In this document: positions 50,928 to 61,800 of the stretch, in pieces
Layout of the letters: every line of letters begins with the position of its first letter
How positions within the stretch are numbered: the stretch's first letter is position 1
Assembly (NCBI RefSeq): GCF_004027225.2
Contig: NC_044277.2
Location: 100,123,725 to 100,187,724 of the forward strand
Source of the DNA: Strigops habroptila
Lineage: Eukaryota > Chordata > Aves > Psittaciformes > Psittacidae
DNA length: 64,000 bases
Direction of reading: 5' to 3'
Notes under the pieces: model-generated
What the model saw: only the letters and a program-made list of their open reading frames with translations
Database searches by the model: none
What the model was told of the DNA's origin: nothing
Made by a program: the position numbers and the translations under genes

Positions 50928-53900
50928 TGCCTCTTACATAGATTTTTGCATGCATCTTCATAACACAAGCCAGACAACATTATCCACACAAGGTCCATGA
51001 GGAAAACACAAATTCCAGGTTTCCCGCCAGAAATACCCACTTTCGGCATGCACATATCCCACACGTAAGATTGGATTACACAGCTAGCTGTGTCCTTTCA
51101 TTCTTTGAGAGCATTTCACAAAGCCTGAGAGGGGCCAGGACCTAACCCATTTTTACCAGACATAAAAGGAAGAATCAAGAATAGGTCATGGATTAGCTTT
51201 ATATAACACCTTTTCAACTAACACAATTACAGCAGATAACCAGGGTTTTTTTTCAGCATACTAAAGCACAGATGTTTCACTTCAGTTAGCAGACACTTAA
51301 CTGCTTGAATGAGAAAAAACAAACCCTATTTCAAAAGTTATTGCTGTTCAGCCCTTCAGAAACGGGAATCCAGTGCAAGACACTTTCAAAAAAAAAAAAA
51401 AAAAAAAAAAAAAGCCAAACCATCTTCCACAGAAGTGTAATGAAGTATCATACTTAACAAATTATGCTTAGGCACAGCATTTGAGTAGGCAATAAGAGCT
51501 ACTTGTGCAGTAGAGAAAGAATTCTAATGTTGCTAACTCATTATTTTCCATTATCCAGTTGGATACACACTTAGGTAAATTCTGTGAGGAAATTAGATGC
51601 TCCTTGATTCAATAAAGAAAAAACATCTGGAATTCGGTCAATTATTTTAAGCCACTTATAAAAGAAAGCAACATGTAGAGAAACAATATTGCCCCCCAGA
51701 ATAAATACAGAAAGATGTGTGTATTGGTTTATTCAGTTGATTACAGGCAGAAGTTCTTAAGACATCCTGTTTATATAAAAAAATAAAGATAACCTGCCAT
51801 GAAGATTTGGAGGTTCTCTACCCTTTGAGCTGAAGCAATGACTACTTGAAAAAAAAAAAAAAAAAAAAAAGCTCTTACAGATGAATGGCTTTCAACAGGT
51901 TGCAAAGGTGTCACGGACCTCCCCAATTCTCTCATATTATACTCAGGAGTGTCACAGAACCCAAGAGGATTCAAAACTGAGAATGAGTATTTTGAAAAGC
52001 ATCAGACAAGTGCACTCTGGATACAAACTGTTGCTAATCAGTCTATTAGAGATGGGAGAAAAAGTGTTTCTCCAACTAAGTGCTAGCCCTAAAATATTTG
52101 ATATTACTGGTTTTCATTCTTAAGTTTGCTAAGAAGGTGCCAAAAATACAAAAACCAAGACATCCAAATCCCTGGCAAAAGACAATTCCACTCAGCTTTA
52201 AGTGATTTTCCAGAAGTCTCTACTGACATAAATATTTCAAAACATTCCATTTAAAAGGCTTCCTTTCGTGGATATTACAATGTCAAATAAAAATGAAAGG
52301 TGTCAGATGCAAAGACAGTTATCAGATTTAATGCCGTGGCTGGCAAATGAGGGTTGGTTCTCAGGTGAGGCTCAAACACTACAATACCTTGGTCCATAGA
52401 ATCATAGAATCATAAGGGTTGGAAAGGACCTTAAGATCATCTAGTTCCAACCCCCCTGCCATGGGCAGGGACACCTTGCCCTAAACCATGTGGCTCAAGG
52501 CTCTGTCCAACCTGGCCTTGAACACCGCCAGGGATGGAGCATCCACAACCTCCCTGGGCAACCCATTCCAGTGCTTCACCACCCTCACTGTAAAGAACTT
52601 CTTCCTTATATCTAGTCTAAACTTCCTCTGTTTAAGTTTGAACCCATTACCCCTTGTCCTACCACTACAGTCCCTAAGGAAGAGTCCCTCCCCAGCATCC
52701 TTGTAGACCCCCTTCAGATACTGGAAGGCTGCTAGGAGGTCACCACGCAGCCTTCTCTTCTCCAGGCTGAACAGCCCCAACTTTCTCAGCCTGTCTTCGT
52801 ACGGGAGGTGCTCCAGCCCTCTTATCATCCTCGTGGCCCTCCTCTGGACTCGCTCCAACAGCTCCATGTCCTTTTTATGTTGAGGACACCAGAACTGTAC
52901 GCAGTACTCCAAGCCAGTAATTTTGTGGCTTAAAATAATTGCATCATGGGGATCAAAAGAAAAGTACTTCTCAAATCCAGGGGCTACCACATAAGAAAAT
53001 AATGCTCAGAGGAGCCTCACTTAAGACTACTGTAATGAAAAGTGTCTTCAACTATAGAGATACTTATCTCTGTCCATATATTTTTTTTGAGGACCAAGCC
53101 TTGGTTCGGTTTATGGTTACCCAAATGCCACTTGCTAAATTGATCCAGGAAAACATTTGAAAGGGGAAGAATATGCTCAGTCATGGTATGCTACAATTTG
53201 AAATACACCAAAATCAAATGCACAATTACAAAAGCTTTTCTTACTTTCTCCCTCTTTTACTGACTGAAGAACAACAGTGCAGCTGTGTAGTGCTTTGAGC
53301 CCTGTATTGAGGGTTATTAGAGAAGAAACAAGGAAGTTTTGCTTGAGTACAGTAGAAATAAGGCAAAAGCAAAAGTCATCAGGATACCAAAGATTTGAAG
53401 TGGAAATGAAATCTGCATAATAAGCAGAGTCTTCAGAGAGGAAGGTAGGGAAAAAGAAGGACCGAGTCTGCAGGTCTGTAAAAATGCTTTGCTACCAGCA
53501 CTGCAATGAAAATAACTTCTTGCCCATGCAGTGTCACCTGTGAAATGATACAGACATGACCTCAGCCAGGACAGCTGATGAAATTTGACAAACTATCACA
53601 GAATCAACATAGAATCCTACAATGGTTTGGGTTGGAAGGGACCTTAAAGCTCATCTAGTTCCAACCCCCTGCCATGGGCAGGGACACCTTCCGCTAGACC
53701 AGGTTGCTCCAAGCCCCGTCCAACCTGGCCTTGAACACTGCCAGGGATGGGGCAGCCACAGCTTCTTGGGGCAACCTGTGCCAGGGCCTCACCACCCTCA
53801 CAGGGAAGAACTTCTTCCTCATATCTCATCTAAATCTCCCCTCTGTCAGTTTAAAGCCATTCCCCCTTGTCCTGTCCCTACATGCCCCTGTCAAAAGCCC

Positions 53901-56900
53901 CTCTCCAGCTTTTGTCTGCCCTATTTTAGGTACTGGGAAGCTCTCCCCAGAGCCTTCTCTTCTCTAGGCTGAACAAGCCCAGCTCTCTCAGCCTGTCTTC
54001 ATAGGAAAAGTGCTCCAGCCCTCTACATGAAACTATACTAAGTGGCTCAAAAAAAAAAGGAAACAAAAGGTTGACAAAATGTCAAAAAGCAGAACAAACA
54101 ACGTAAGTGATTCTGCCAAAGTTGCCAACAAATCTGCTGTTTCTCAGCAATGTAAGCACAGGCATCACAAGATGAAAACACCAAAACTCAGGAGGACAAG
54201 CAATATACATCGCAAACGGCTGTATACACTCGGGATACTGTAGACCAGCTTTGTCTACTGTTATGTATTATAGTCCTAATGCTTAACAGAAACAGCAAGC
54301 AAATCCAGTGAGCAGAGAGGAGTAAAAGTTCTTGTCACTTCTCATTACTTTAGATCCTGCGCATCATGTATGACTGGCTGAATTACTTTCAATCTTCAGC
54401 AAAAATAATAATAAAAAAAAAAATTATGCGTGAAGACTTCTCATAGCTGAGGAGTAAGCATTTGTTTTCCCAAACAATCTTTTTATAAAAAGACAGTAAT
54501 AAGAAGGATGGAAAGAAAGTGTTATAAAATGAACTATCAGACTACAATATTTCAACCTTAGCTAGAATCTACAACATGTCAACAATAGTTAAAGTGTCAC
54601 ACAAAGCCTCAAAGGAAATTCAAAGCTCAAGGTCAGAGAAGATACTCTGGATGGGAGGAAAAAAAAATAAAAATAAATAAAATAAAATAAAGAAAAAATT
54701 GCCACATACTATTGTGCCTCTTCCTTTAATTTTTCGTCCAGATTTAGAGACTGATGGTTTCGGGTCAGCCAGAACTGGCGTAGTATCAAGAAGCTTCCTA
54801 CATAAATTAATAAAATATGAGATTACATTGAAAAAAACAACAAAAAAAATTATGTAAATTAATTTTAAGTTTATCATGCAAAATATTAAACTTATTTAAA
54901 GATGGCAGAACTAAGAATTCAGTGAATTCTCCAGGAAATAAAGCAAGACATGCACAGTTCTGCAATGAAAGACAAATAAAGATATACTTGTTTTCGATCA
55001 AATCCGTAGCTTATCTGACCTCTCCACCTGTAAATAAACACTAACGATGAACTTGCAAAGCACTGTTAAAGCGGTAAGTGGCTTTTCTAAAGAGGTTAAC
55101 TTCGTTTGGTGCACAAATCATGAAGGCAACATGGACATAAGAGTTTCAGGATCTCTGCAGTTACACAACCATGTCTTAGTTCAGAGAATGGCAATTCATG
55201 ATAGTTCACAGGTTCCAAAGCCTTGCTTCTTTCTTAAGCAATAAGAGGTAACTCAGCACTCTTTCACAGTTTGTGTAATATCCTTGAAAGAAGCAGTTAC
55301 TAAGGCTTTGAAAACATGAGTAATGTTTCAAGAAAAGATGTACAGGAGGCTACATCATTAACTGAAATTATCAATTAAAAAAAACCCAACAAACCACCAA
55401 GCTGATTTTAAGAAATAACTGGCAACGTAACATATTGCTGATTTTAAGAGGTATCTGGCAATGTAACTTACTAGGTCATCTGAGTCCAAAAGCAAAGAAA
55501 TTTGACAGAAAAAGAACCAAACTGCAATTTAGTAGAGATGCAAAATAAATCTGTAAAAAGCACAATTAGATTACCTCCTTTAGACACTAGAGCCATAATT
55601 TGCTATCAGTACTAGTAATACAATGGTAACAGGAAAATTTTTTGCCTAGTTTCCACCAAGAAAACATCATAAGAAAGCTCAATGTTCCTTACGGTTCAGG
55701 TTCTATATTGACAACGGGCACATCTCTTCTCAGCAAAAATCTATTTTCAGGCACTGGGGGAATTTCTTCAGGACGTACCACAGGTTTGTCCCTCTTCGTG
55801 CTAACATCAACCGCTTTTTCTGTTATATCGCTCTTGTCAGAAAGGCTGCTATGGGAAAAAACAAGTTGATAAAATAACTGTCAACTGATAAACACTCTTT
55901 TCAAAGCAAATTCCAAAACAAGCCCATGTGATGCATCAAGCTTTAAGATGACTTAACAACCGAAACATGTTTCATTGAAAACCCCTTTTAAGCTAAAAGA
56001 AAGGATACACTATTACTGGAAGGAAGGTTCAGGTCTTGCTTTACAGAAAATAATTTTGCTTTGAATTTGCCATTTGTCACGAAATATTTTAAAATATAAT
56101 CAAATACATATCAAAGATCTATTATTTGCCTAATTTTTCACTTTAACACAGGTACACTGAGTCCCAAATTCTTTAACATGCTGAGACTTACTCACTTCAA
56201 AATCACTCTATCTTCTATCTACAAAGATCTTAAACTCTTTCATGGAAAAATATACTCAACAAACCCCAAACTTAAAACAATTTTCGTATTCATTGCTTGA
56301 GTACTTCATGAAAACAAAGTAGGATTTCTCAGATTTCTCTGAAATTCTTAAATTTAAGAGACTAGTCACCGTCTTTGGTTTGAGGCTCGCCTGCACTTTG
56401 GATCCTCTTTCTTCCTCTCTTCCTTTCTTCGTTTTCTTGATTGTTTGGTTTTAGCTCTTCTTTTACGCTTTCTTCTTCTGCTTCTTTCATTTTCTGCTTC
56501 ACTTTCAGATGAAGTTTCTGAAGAGCTTGATGCACTGGAGGAGGAGTCTGAAGCTTCTGACTCAGAACATACTTTCTTCTTCTTCTCCAAAGCTTAAAAC
56601 AGATATTTTAAATTTACAGTGTGCACATGTCCATGTGTGTGTAGTGTGTATATCTACAGCACAAAATACATCATTTTATATACGTATAAATACACAGACG
56701 TACTGTTTCAGAAGAGCTCTGTGAACTTTTTTCACAATGAGTTACGTTACAGTAATAAAAAGTGATTTGTGTCTAGTCTAAACCCATATCACTAAAAAGA
56801 TACAAATATTTTCCAGCAAAGATAGTTCCTATGGAGTAAACTCTAAGAACTTCCATGCACAAATTCCACCATATAAGATGACACATCACTGCAAAGCCAA

Positions 56901-58892
56901 AACATTTTTACATTAATACACAATAAGTTTATAAGTGAAGTTCAATATTATCATGTGCCAAGCTAATATAAAGAAAATATAATTTTAAGAAGGAGGGCTC
57001 CTCCCTTTTCTCTTTGAAAAAGCTATTTTAAGTTGTAACACTGAATTCACACCTTTGGGTTAGAATACACAGATAAGCAAAGACCATCTATAGTAAAAAA
57101 AAAAATTAGTGTTTAGAAAGCAATGCACAGGTTACAAAACAAAGTTTAAGAAAGAATTAGTCATAGCCTCAGTTGTATATTTCTTATTTCTAAATATTTG
57201 TCATTCTCTCTGCATCTGATACTTTCTTACTCTATCCTCCTGACTTTCTTTAAAGGACATAAATAACCACATTATACTTAAGGAAAGACAAAAATGAAGT
57301 AGAAAACACAAACTTCTAACACTCCACTACATTACAGCAACAGTCCAAACACATATTTAAGATAATTTATTCCCTATGAATTCTTGTGAAATTCTGTTGA
57401 CTACATATACTGCATATTAACATTACACGATCTTACAACTAAAACTCTGGAAGCTGCACAAAATTCAACTCCAAGAAAATCGTATTTTGAGTCTCTACCT
57501 TTCAAACTCAGAAAAACAAGTTGTAATTATTTTTTGCGTAAGCCACATTAACCTCAAACATTAAGAACAAGAAGCAGGGATACGTTTTCCAATGCATAAA
57601 GGTTTAGGTCAGAGAAACCTTTTCCCTTGCTGTGCCTTCCTCATCTTCACCAAGATTTAAGGTTTTTTAAGTTCTAAAGCCTTGTAAGACTTAAGATTCT
57701 AGAGATTCACTGTAATGATTTTGATGTTGGCAAAATCTTCATTTTCTCTGAACTCTAATGGTTGGACTTGATGATCTTAAAAGTCTTTTCCAACCTAAAC
57801 AAATCTATGATTCTATGAAAACAATATCAACATTCAATTAACTTCAGATGTGTGTATGCTTACCATCTTTTGCTGATTTTGTAACAAGCACCCCACAGTC
57901 AATAACTCGTACATCTGCATAGGGCCTACTTGCAGTATCGGTTTTCAGATTTTCTATTTGTTCTATTACCTCAAACCCAGAAATAACCAGTCCAAAGACA
58001 ACATGTACACTGCAAAAATAAAATATTTGGAAAGTACATTTATATATTGATGTCATTATTTTATAATGAATTTCAGACTTAAAAAGTCATTCTGAACTAC
58101 AAACATTCATTTCTTTAAGACGTATTAGAGTAACAAACATCTTGTTTTTAAGTTTTACGTTTACAGCAATGCTAAGATTTTATTGCGACATGAAACAGAG
58201 GTCTACTCTGATTCAATGACAGAAGTACTTGATGTCATTCCACTCTCTTTTACATAGGCACAGTAAACAATCATTATTTCTAACACATCCTTCTACTTTT
58301 GCAGTTTCATGCAATAGAGAGATCATGAGTCCATATATAAAGATGACAAGGAAGCGCAGTTTTCCCCAGAAAAGATTTATAGGACTATACAAACTCAGCA
58401 CACAAATTTCCACTGGCATTGCAGGGACAGTTATAATTAAGGAATCCCCATTTTTGTATTACATCTCCCACATTTCTCTTTCCTTCTTCTGTTTGCCCAT
58501 AACTTACACCCCAAGGAACTAATCCATTTTGGGGATAAAACCATGCCACAAAAGAGAGTACTATTCAAACACATTAAACTTGACATTTCAATTCACTGAT
58601 TTATGGATTGAGGGCAGTACCCAGTTTTAAAGAATTAATATTAGGATTTAAGCCCTTCCAAGTTTTTGACCAGCTTTAGGAATTAATTTGCAACTTCAAA
58701 TTTTTATAGAACTGAAACCTTTGTTTTCCATCTTCTTCTATTGGATAGTCTTTCAGAGAATTAAGAATTTGTTTCTCCATTGTTGTCTACTTTAAATATA
58801 ACGTGAAGAGTTATAACCTTCAAATTTTAGCGATCATTGGAAGAACTACAAAGGATTCTTACCCATCGAGATGAGGAGCAGGTTTTGTTGTT
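43285..58892 (-). CDS. NKTR: NKTR, NK-tumour recognition protein (cyclophilin-RS protein), 5' part outside the window
   Basis: A large nuclear protein with an N-terminal peptidyl-prolyl isomerase domain and a long Arg/Ser-rich region like that of SR splicing factors. Eleven coding exons are present and give about 1349 residues plus stop; the human protein is 1462 residues, so about 125 N-terminal residues (most of the cyclophilin domain) are missing to the right. In order: the end of the cyclophilin fold ([27 protein letters not shown]), a Ser/Glu block and Arg/Lys block ([11 protein letters not shown]), conserved [13 protein letters not shown] and [13 protein letters not shown] segments, [14 protein letters not shown], a huge RS/Lys/acidic exon, and RS repeats ending SPSESSRYS. 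His replaces the cyclophilin A Trp121 position (APHLDG), and the His of VHVVFG matches cyclophilin A His126. All introns are GT-AG and every phase agrees. Confidence 0.96.
44333..44486. repeat. A/C-rich low-complexity tract passing into (CA)n and (TA)n
   Basis: Alternating A-runs and C-runs (AAAAACACCCCCC-type blocks) over 44333-44425, then CACACACA and TATATGTATATA units to 44486. In NKTR RNA this would be G/U-rich: runs of G6-G8 separated by U-runs, then UG and UA repeats. Confidence 0.9.
45129..45224 (-). CDS. NKTR: NKTR RS exon c (96 nt)
   Basis: Encodes [31 protein letters not shown]. Donor GTAGGT follows 45129. The acceptor is a tandem AAGTAG: use of TAG starts the exon at 45224 and gives [10 protein letters not shown] as in mammals, while use of AAG would start it at 45227 and add one Ser. 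96 nt, frame-neutral. Confidence 0.92.
45818..45877 (-). CDS. NKTR: NKTR RS exon b (60 nt)
   Basis: Acceptor TTGTCAG, donor GTATGG. Encodes [19 protein letters not shown]. 60 nt, frame-neutral. Confidence 0.93.
46205..46300 (-). CDS. NKTR: NKTR RS exon a (96 nt)
   Basis: Acceptor CATTGTAG, donor GTAAGT. Encodes [18 protein letters not shown] then [13 protein letters not shown]. The GWYSR core is typical of NKTR. 96 nt, frame-neutral. Confidence 0.94.
46486..49419 (-). CDS. NKTR: NKTR giant central exon (2934 nt)
   Basis: One exon of 978 codons' length from acceptor TTTTTTAG to donor GTAAGA. In order: [20 protein letters not shown], a Lys-rich block ([20 protein letters not shown]), Ser/Arg stretches, the conserved [20 protein letters not shown] and [15 protein letters not shown] motifs, more RS and Ser/Asp/Glu stretches, a second Lys block ([16 protein letters not shown]), [17 protein letters not shown], a faster-evolving acidic region with [17 protein letters not shown], then [32 protein letters not shown] and a terminal RS region. 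The open frame appears to start at 49430 only because the intron end is open. Confidence 0.96.
49420..50420 (-). other. NKTR: NKTR intron upstream of the giant exon
   Basis: About 1 kb of A/T-rich sequence with a C9 run near 49525-49533 and an A17 run at 50360-50376 (a T-run in the transcript, close behind the donor). No gene or CR1 copy. Confidence 0.8.
50421..50563 (-). CDS. NKTR: NKTR exon with [14 protein letters not shown]
   Basis: 143 nt. Acceptor TTTCACAG, donor GTAAGA. Encodes [38 protein letters not shown] and [10 protein letters not shown]. Phase 0 in; the last Lys is completed by the giant exon. Missed by open-frame length alone because the frame continues into the intron. Confidence 0.95.
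50632..50889 (-). mobile_element. CR1 3'-end fragment
   Basis: Reads TAGAATCATATCATAAAC, GGTTTGGGTTGGAAGGG (with a deletion after it), then the complement of the ORF2 end to CTTGTCCTATCCCTACAAG. It ends directly at an A32 run. Confidence 0.92.
50892..50923. repeat. A32 homopolymer
   Basis: 32 consecutive A on plus, abutting the truncated 5' end of the minus-strand CR1 fragment. It is a T-run in the NKTR transcript. Confidence 0.95.
51388..51413. repeat. A26 homopolymer
   Basis: 26 consecutive A on plus in the same NKTR intron. Not attached to any recognisable element. Confidence 0.95.
51849..51870. repeat. A22 homopolymer
   Basis: 22 consecutive A on plus in the same NKTR intron. Not attached to any recognisable element. 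Confidence 0.95.
52395..52911 (-). mobile_element. CR1 3'-end fragment, same young subfamily as the full-length copy
   Basis: About 515 bases, truncated at the [13 protein letters not shown] part of ORF2. The minus-strand frame from there to the ORF2 end is open for about 142 residues, with only about eight substitutions against the copy at 1-4276. The 3' end has the same form (GGTTGGAAAGGACCTTAAG and ATAGAATCAT repeats in complement). It is recent, and lies in an NKTR intron. Confidence 0.95.
53595..54023 (-). mobile_element. CR1 3'-end fragment
   Basis: Starts ATCACAGAATCAACATAG and GGTTTGGGTTGGAAGGG, then the complement of CAAGGCCAGGTTGGACGGGG and of the LGLFSLE segment, ending near CTCCAGCCCTC. 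It belongs to the 30952/38443 type, not to the young subfamily. Confidence 0.94.
54710..54797 (-). CDS. NKTR: NKTR exon with [13 protein letters not shown]
   Basis: 88 nt. Acceptor TATGTAG, donor GTATGT. Encodes [20 protein letters not shown] then RKIKGRGTI, ending in phase 0 before RYHTPP. The first part ([10 protein letters not shown]) is less conserved than the rest. Confidence 0.94.
55693..55848 (-). CDS. NKTR: NKTR exon with [13 protein letters not shown]
   Basis: 156 nt. Acceptor CCATAG, followed at once by a second CAG (tandem TAGCAG); donor GTAAGG. Encodes [52 protein letters not shown]. Frame-neutral, phase 2 at both ends. Confidence 0.94.
56370..56592 (-). CDS. NKTR: NKTR exon with Ser/Glu block and first Arg/Lys block
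   Basis: 223 nt. Acceptor TTTTAAG, donor GTGACT (weaker than its neighbours). Encodes [57 protein letters not shown] and a basic end. Corresponds to the start of the RS-like part just after the cyclophilin domain. Confidence 0.93.
57757..57818 (+). mobile_element. CR1 3'-end fragment (about 60 bases)
   Basis: GGTTGGACTTGATGATCTT, TCTTTTCCAACCTAAAC and ATCTATGATTCTATG: only the last part of a CR1 tail, of the same type as 28584-28684. It lies about 45 bases beyond the donor of the cyclophilin exon ending at 57864. Confidence 0.85.
57864..58009 (-). CDS. NKTR: NKTR exon with the last part of the cyclophilin domain
   Basis: 146 nt. Acceptor TTTGCAG, donor GTAAGC. Encodes [48 protein letters not shown], the last strands of the isomerase fold, including the His equivalent to cyclophilin A His126. 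Confidence 0.95.
58010..58862 (-). other. NKTR: NKTR intron downstream of the microexon
   Basis: 853 bases of A/T-rich unique sequence. No exon or repeat recognised. Confidence 0.75.
58863..58892 (-). CDS. NKTR: NKTR 30-nt microexon of the cyclophilin domain
   Basis: Between acceptor TCAAACAG and donor GTAAGA lie 30 bases encoding (I)TTKPAPHLD(G): the first base completes the Ile of a QFFI motif and the last two start a Gly finished by the next exon. The upstream intron end carries a long T-rich tract (T23 run at 58936-58958 read on minus). Identity rests on an exact fit to the cyclophilin sequence, both splice sites and both phases. The next upstream exon is not in the window. Confidence 0.85.
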
Positions 58893-61800
58893 CTGTTTGA
58901 CAAACAGCAAGATGGTAAGATGGAAGAAAAAAAAGAAAAAAAAAAAAAAAAAAAAAAAGGAAAATCAGGGATTCAGATGAAGTAAAAAGAGAAGAATGGA
59001 ACGGGGGGGGGGGAAGAGGTGAAGGTAAGACAAAAAATAGTGAGAAAATCCAGTTACACACATAGAATTAAAAATACTTTACAGCTTATACACACAGGCT
59101 TTCTTAAACTTTTACATGAAATTTGTTTGAAGTTTAGCTTTCTATGCATACTTGAAAGTTATACCAAGTACCATTTTAATGCATGCAATAAACAATTTTG
59201 AAATAAGAGTCTTTAAATACACATTAAAATATAACTCACTAAGATTTTTAGTCACAGAGAAGGTACAATTCGGCAATAAGTACTGGGTAACTAATGGAAT
59301 TTAAACGTTTGAGACTGTTAGGTTCTTACATTACAAGGTCACTATAAAGTCAGTTTATTTAAAAAGAAGAGAGTTATCATATGTGATAGATTCTTTGCTC
59401 CCCCCTCCCACTTCTTTCTTACTTTCCACTTCCCTGATTGGCCTCGTGACCCAGAATGCAAAGCAACACTTCTATCTTTAACCATCAACTATGGCACTTC
59501 ATCAGCTCACAGGCTTCTCAAAAGCAACAGCAGCACAATGCAAGCAGACATTATGTGCTGCCCTACAGTTTACTACTGTGGTAAGTACAGATTTCCTCCC
59601 TATTTTTCAGCTTCCCACCTTCGGCCATTTGTAGTCTGAAGGAACCACGTTCCATTTTGTACACTATCCTAAAAACAGGCCTTTGGAGTTATGCCAGATT
59701 TCTGAGTAGACTTCAAATTGGAATATTCCAGGCTGTGCATATGTAACTATATGTGAAGATTCACCCTTTTGATGATAATGCTATGACCTAGTATTTCTGT
59801 AGATCGTTTTCCAAAAAGGAAAGGAAATTACTTCTCCAAGTAAGCCTGCATTAATGCTGCACAGGGAACCTTGCTATGCAGACAAATTCTGTAAAGAACA
59901 TCAGAGTGTGCTTATATATTGGGAAGGGAGGAGGAAATAAAAAAAAAAAAGCAAGCTAATTTGCATTCAAAGCTATTTTAATATTTGAACACATCCTTCC
60001 CCTCTTTTCCCCAGGCACTGCTTTGCCTTTCCAGCCTTCTTCCAATGAACTCACCTCTCAAAATATATAATCCATCACAGACGTTTTTTCTAACTAACTT
60101 TACAGTAGCACAGATGTGGTACAATGAAGTCAGTTTTTCACTGCTATAATAAAATACTACTTTTTAAGCACATATCTTCACTCAAGTTTTGAACTACCCA
60201 GTCACAAAACATCGCAGTGCTGGAACACATGCCAAAAGGTGGAACTGTGAATCAGGAGTGTTTACACTCTTCATTTTTTAGTATTTTTTTTTTTTCAAGC
60301 TCCAAATGCCAACCAGACCTTTCACTTCTGTAATACTGAATAATACAGAAAACTTTGGTTTTACATGGGGAAATAAAAGCTATCAAGACAACGTTTAATG
60401 TTGCCAGTTGCAGGGGGTGTTCTATGGTTTTCCCTTGCTAGTATTGCTACAAATAAAAATTCTTAACAGCTTTTTAGGTTCTTCAAGCAAGAGTTAACTG
60501 CATTAACAACCTGCTGCTAAGCAAACAGTTTAAGTGGGCTTAATTACAAAGCTGATTTAAAGGAGTGAAAAAACAGAAGTGGGTTACTTCAGTGAAATCA
60601 ATAATAAACAAGACTTAGCGCTTAGAATTAGCTAGAAACAGCAGTAGGTTCAAACACACTTGATGTGGAGGCTGTAGTAATGTGCTCCTGCCATGCCAAA
60701 GCAGCACTTGAAGACCTTGAGCAAATTACCTGAGTGCTTACTTTGCTTAGACTAGTCCTCGATAGCAAAGAAAGGGATAGTTGGCACATTAAAACTCATG
60801 TAGAGGTTTCTTCCATTACATTGGCAATTTGATGGATAGGATTTTTCTCATTTACTTGTATATGAAGCGAAAAGACAAGGAAGAGCATTATCCCAAAAGA
60901 AAACTTTTCACATGCATGACAAGGAGCTAGGTGGCTTTAACAGACTTCCTATGGGAAGCAGAAACCCAACACCTCGTTCTGCTTTTGAAAGTTTTCTCAT
61001 TTAAATGTGAAGGTTGTAACATGACATTTATTCTGCAAACATGCACTTTAAATGACCACTTCAAAGTTTTCTGCGTATGTTCTGCCTTTCAACTCTTGAA
61101 TGTTTGCTTTGGCTTCAAAGCAATCAGGAGAAAACCTACTTTCTGCCTTCTCACTATAGAAACCTAGAGTCATGATGAGTTCCTCCTCAAAATATTTTAA
61201 TAAAACATTTCTATACAGAACTTCAAGTTAAAACACTTAAAATCTGCCTTATACTGTTATCCATGTTATTTACAGAAGGACAAATACCTTTCTTCACTCA
61301 AGTTTAAAGTAAATTCGTTTAAGATACTGCTGAAGAGAAAAGCATCTTTTTGGTAACAGCAAGTTATCACCCACCCCCAAAGAACCTCAGTCCTAACAAA
61401 GGATTCAATGCACATAACAATATGATCAGAAGCAAACAAGATAGATAAAAACAGAAAGAAGAAAAGGAAAGGACACAGCCTTAGAGGAATGAGACATTAC
61501 CTTTGGAGCGCACGATGTAACACTGTTTCTGTAAATTTTACACAAAAATGGCAGAAATAAATTGTAATACATTTTCAGACAAAACTGAGTCTATGTTTTA
61601 TTAAATACAAGTTTAAAGTTAATATTAATCAAGTTGTATGCAGAACAAGGATGCCTAAAAGAGGGCTCTAAATTTTCTTTAGTATACAAAGTACTTTGAA
61701 AACTACAGTAAGTTCTCCTTAAAACCAAAAAGAAACCTGTAGACATAACCTGCTTGCATACACTATTACAAAGATAAACAGTTAGAAAAGAGAATCCTCC

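Larger units (their letters stand above)
50564..54709 (-). other. NKTR: NKTR 4.1 kb intron with CR1 copies and homopolymers
   Basis: Contains three CR1 fragments (50632-50889, 52395-52911, 53595-54023) and A-runs at 50892-50923, 51388-51413 and 51849-51870. The remainder is A/T-rich unique sequence. No missing NKTR exon is needed between the flanking exons because the junction RGTI-RYHTPP is contiguous in the known protein. Confidence 0.85.
54798..57863 (-). other. NKTR: NKTR introns (894, 521 and 1271 bases)
   Basis: Introns 54798-55692, 55849-56369 and 56593-57863. All are A/T-rich. The third contains a short CR1 end (57757-57818). No other gene or repeat family is recognised. Confidence 0.8.
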
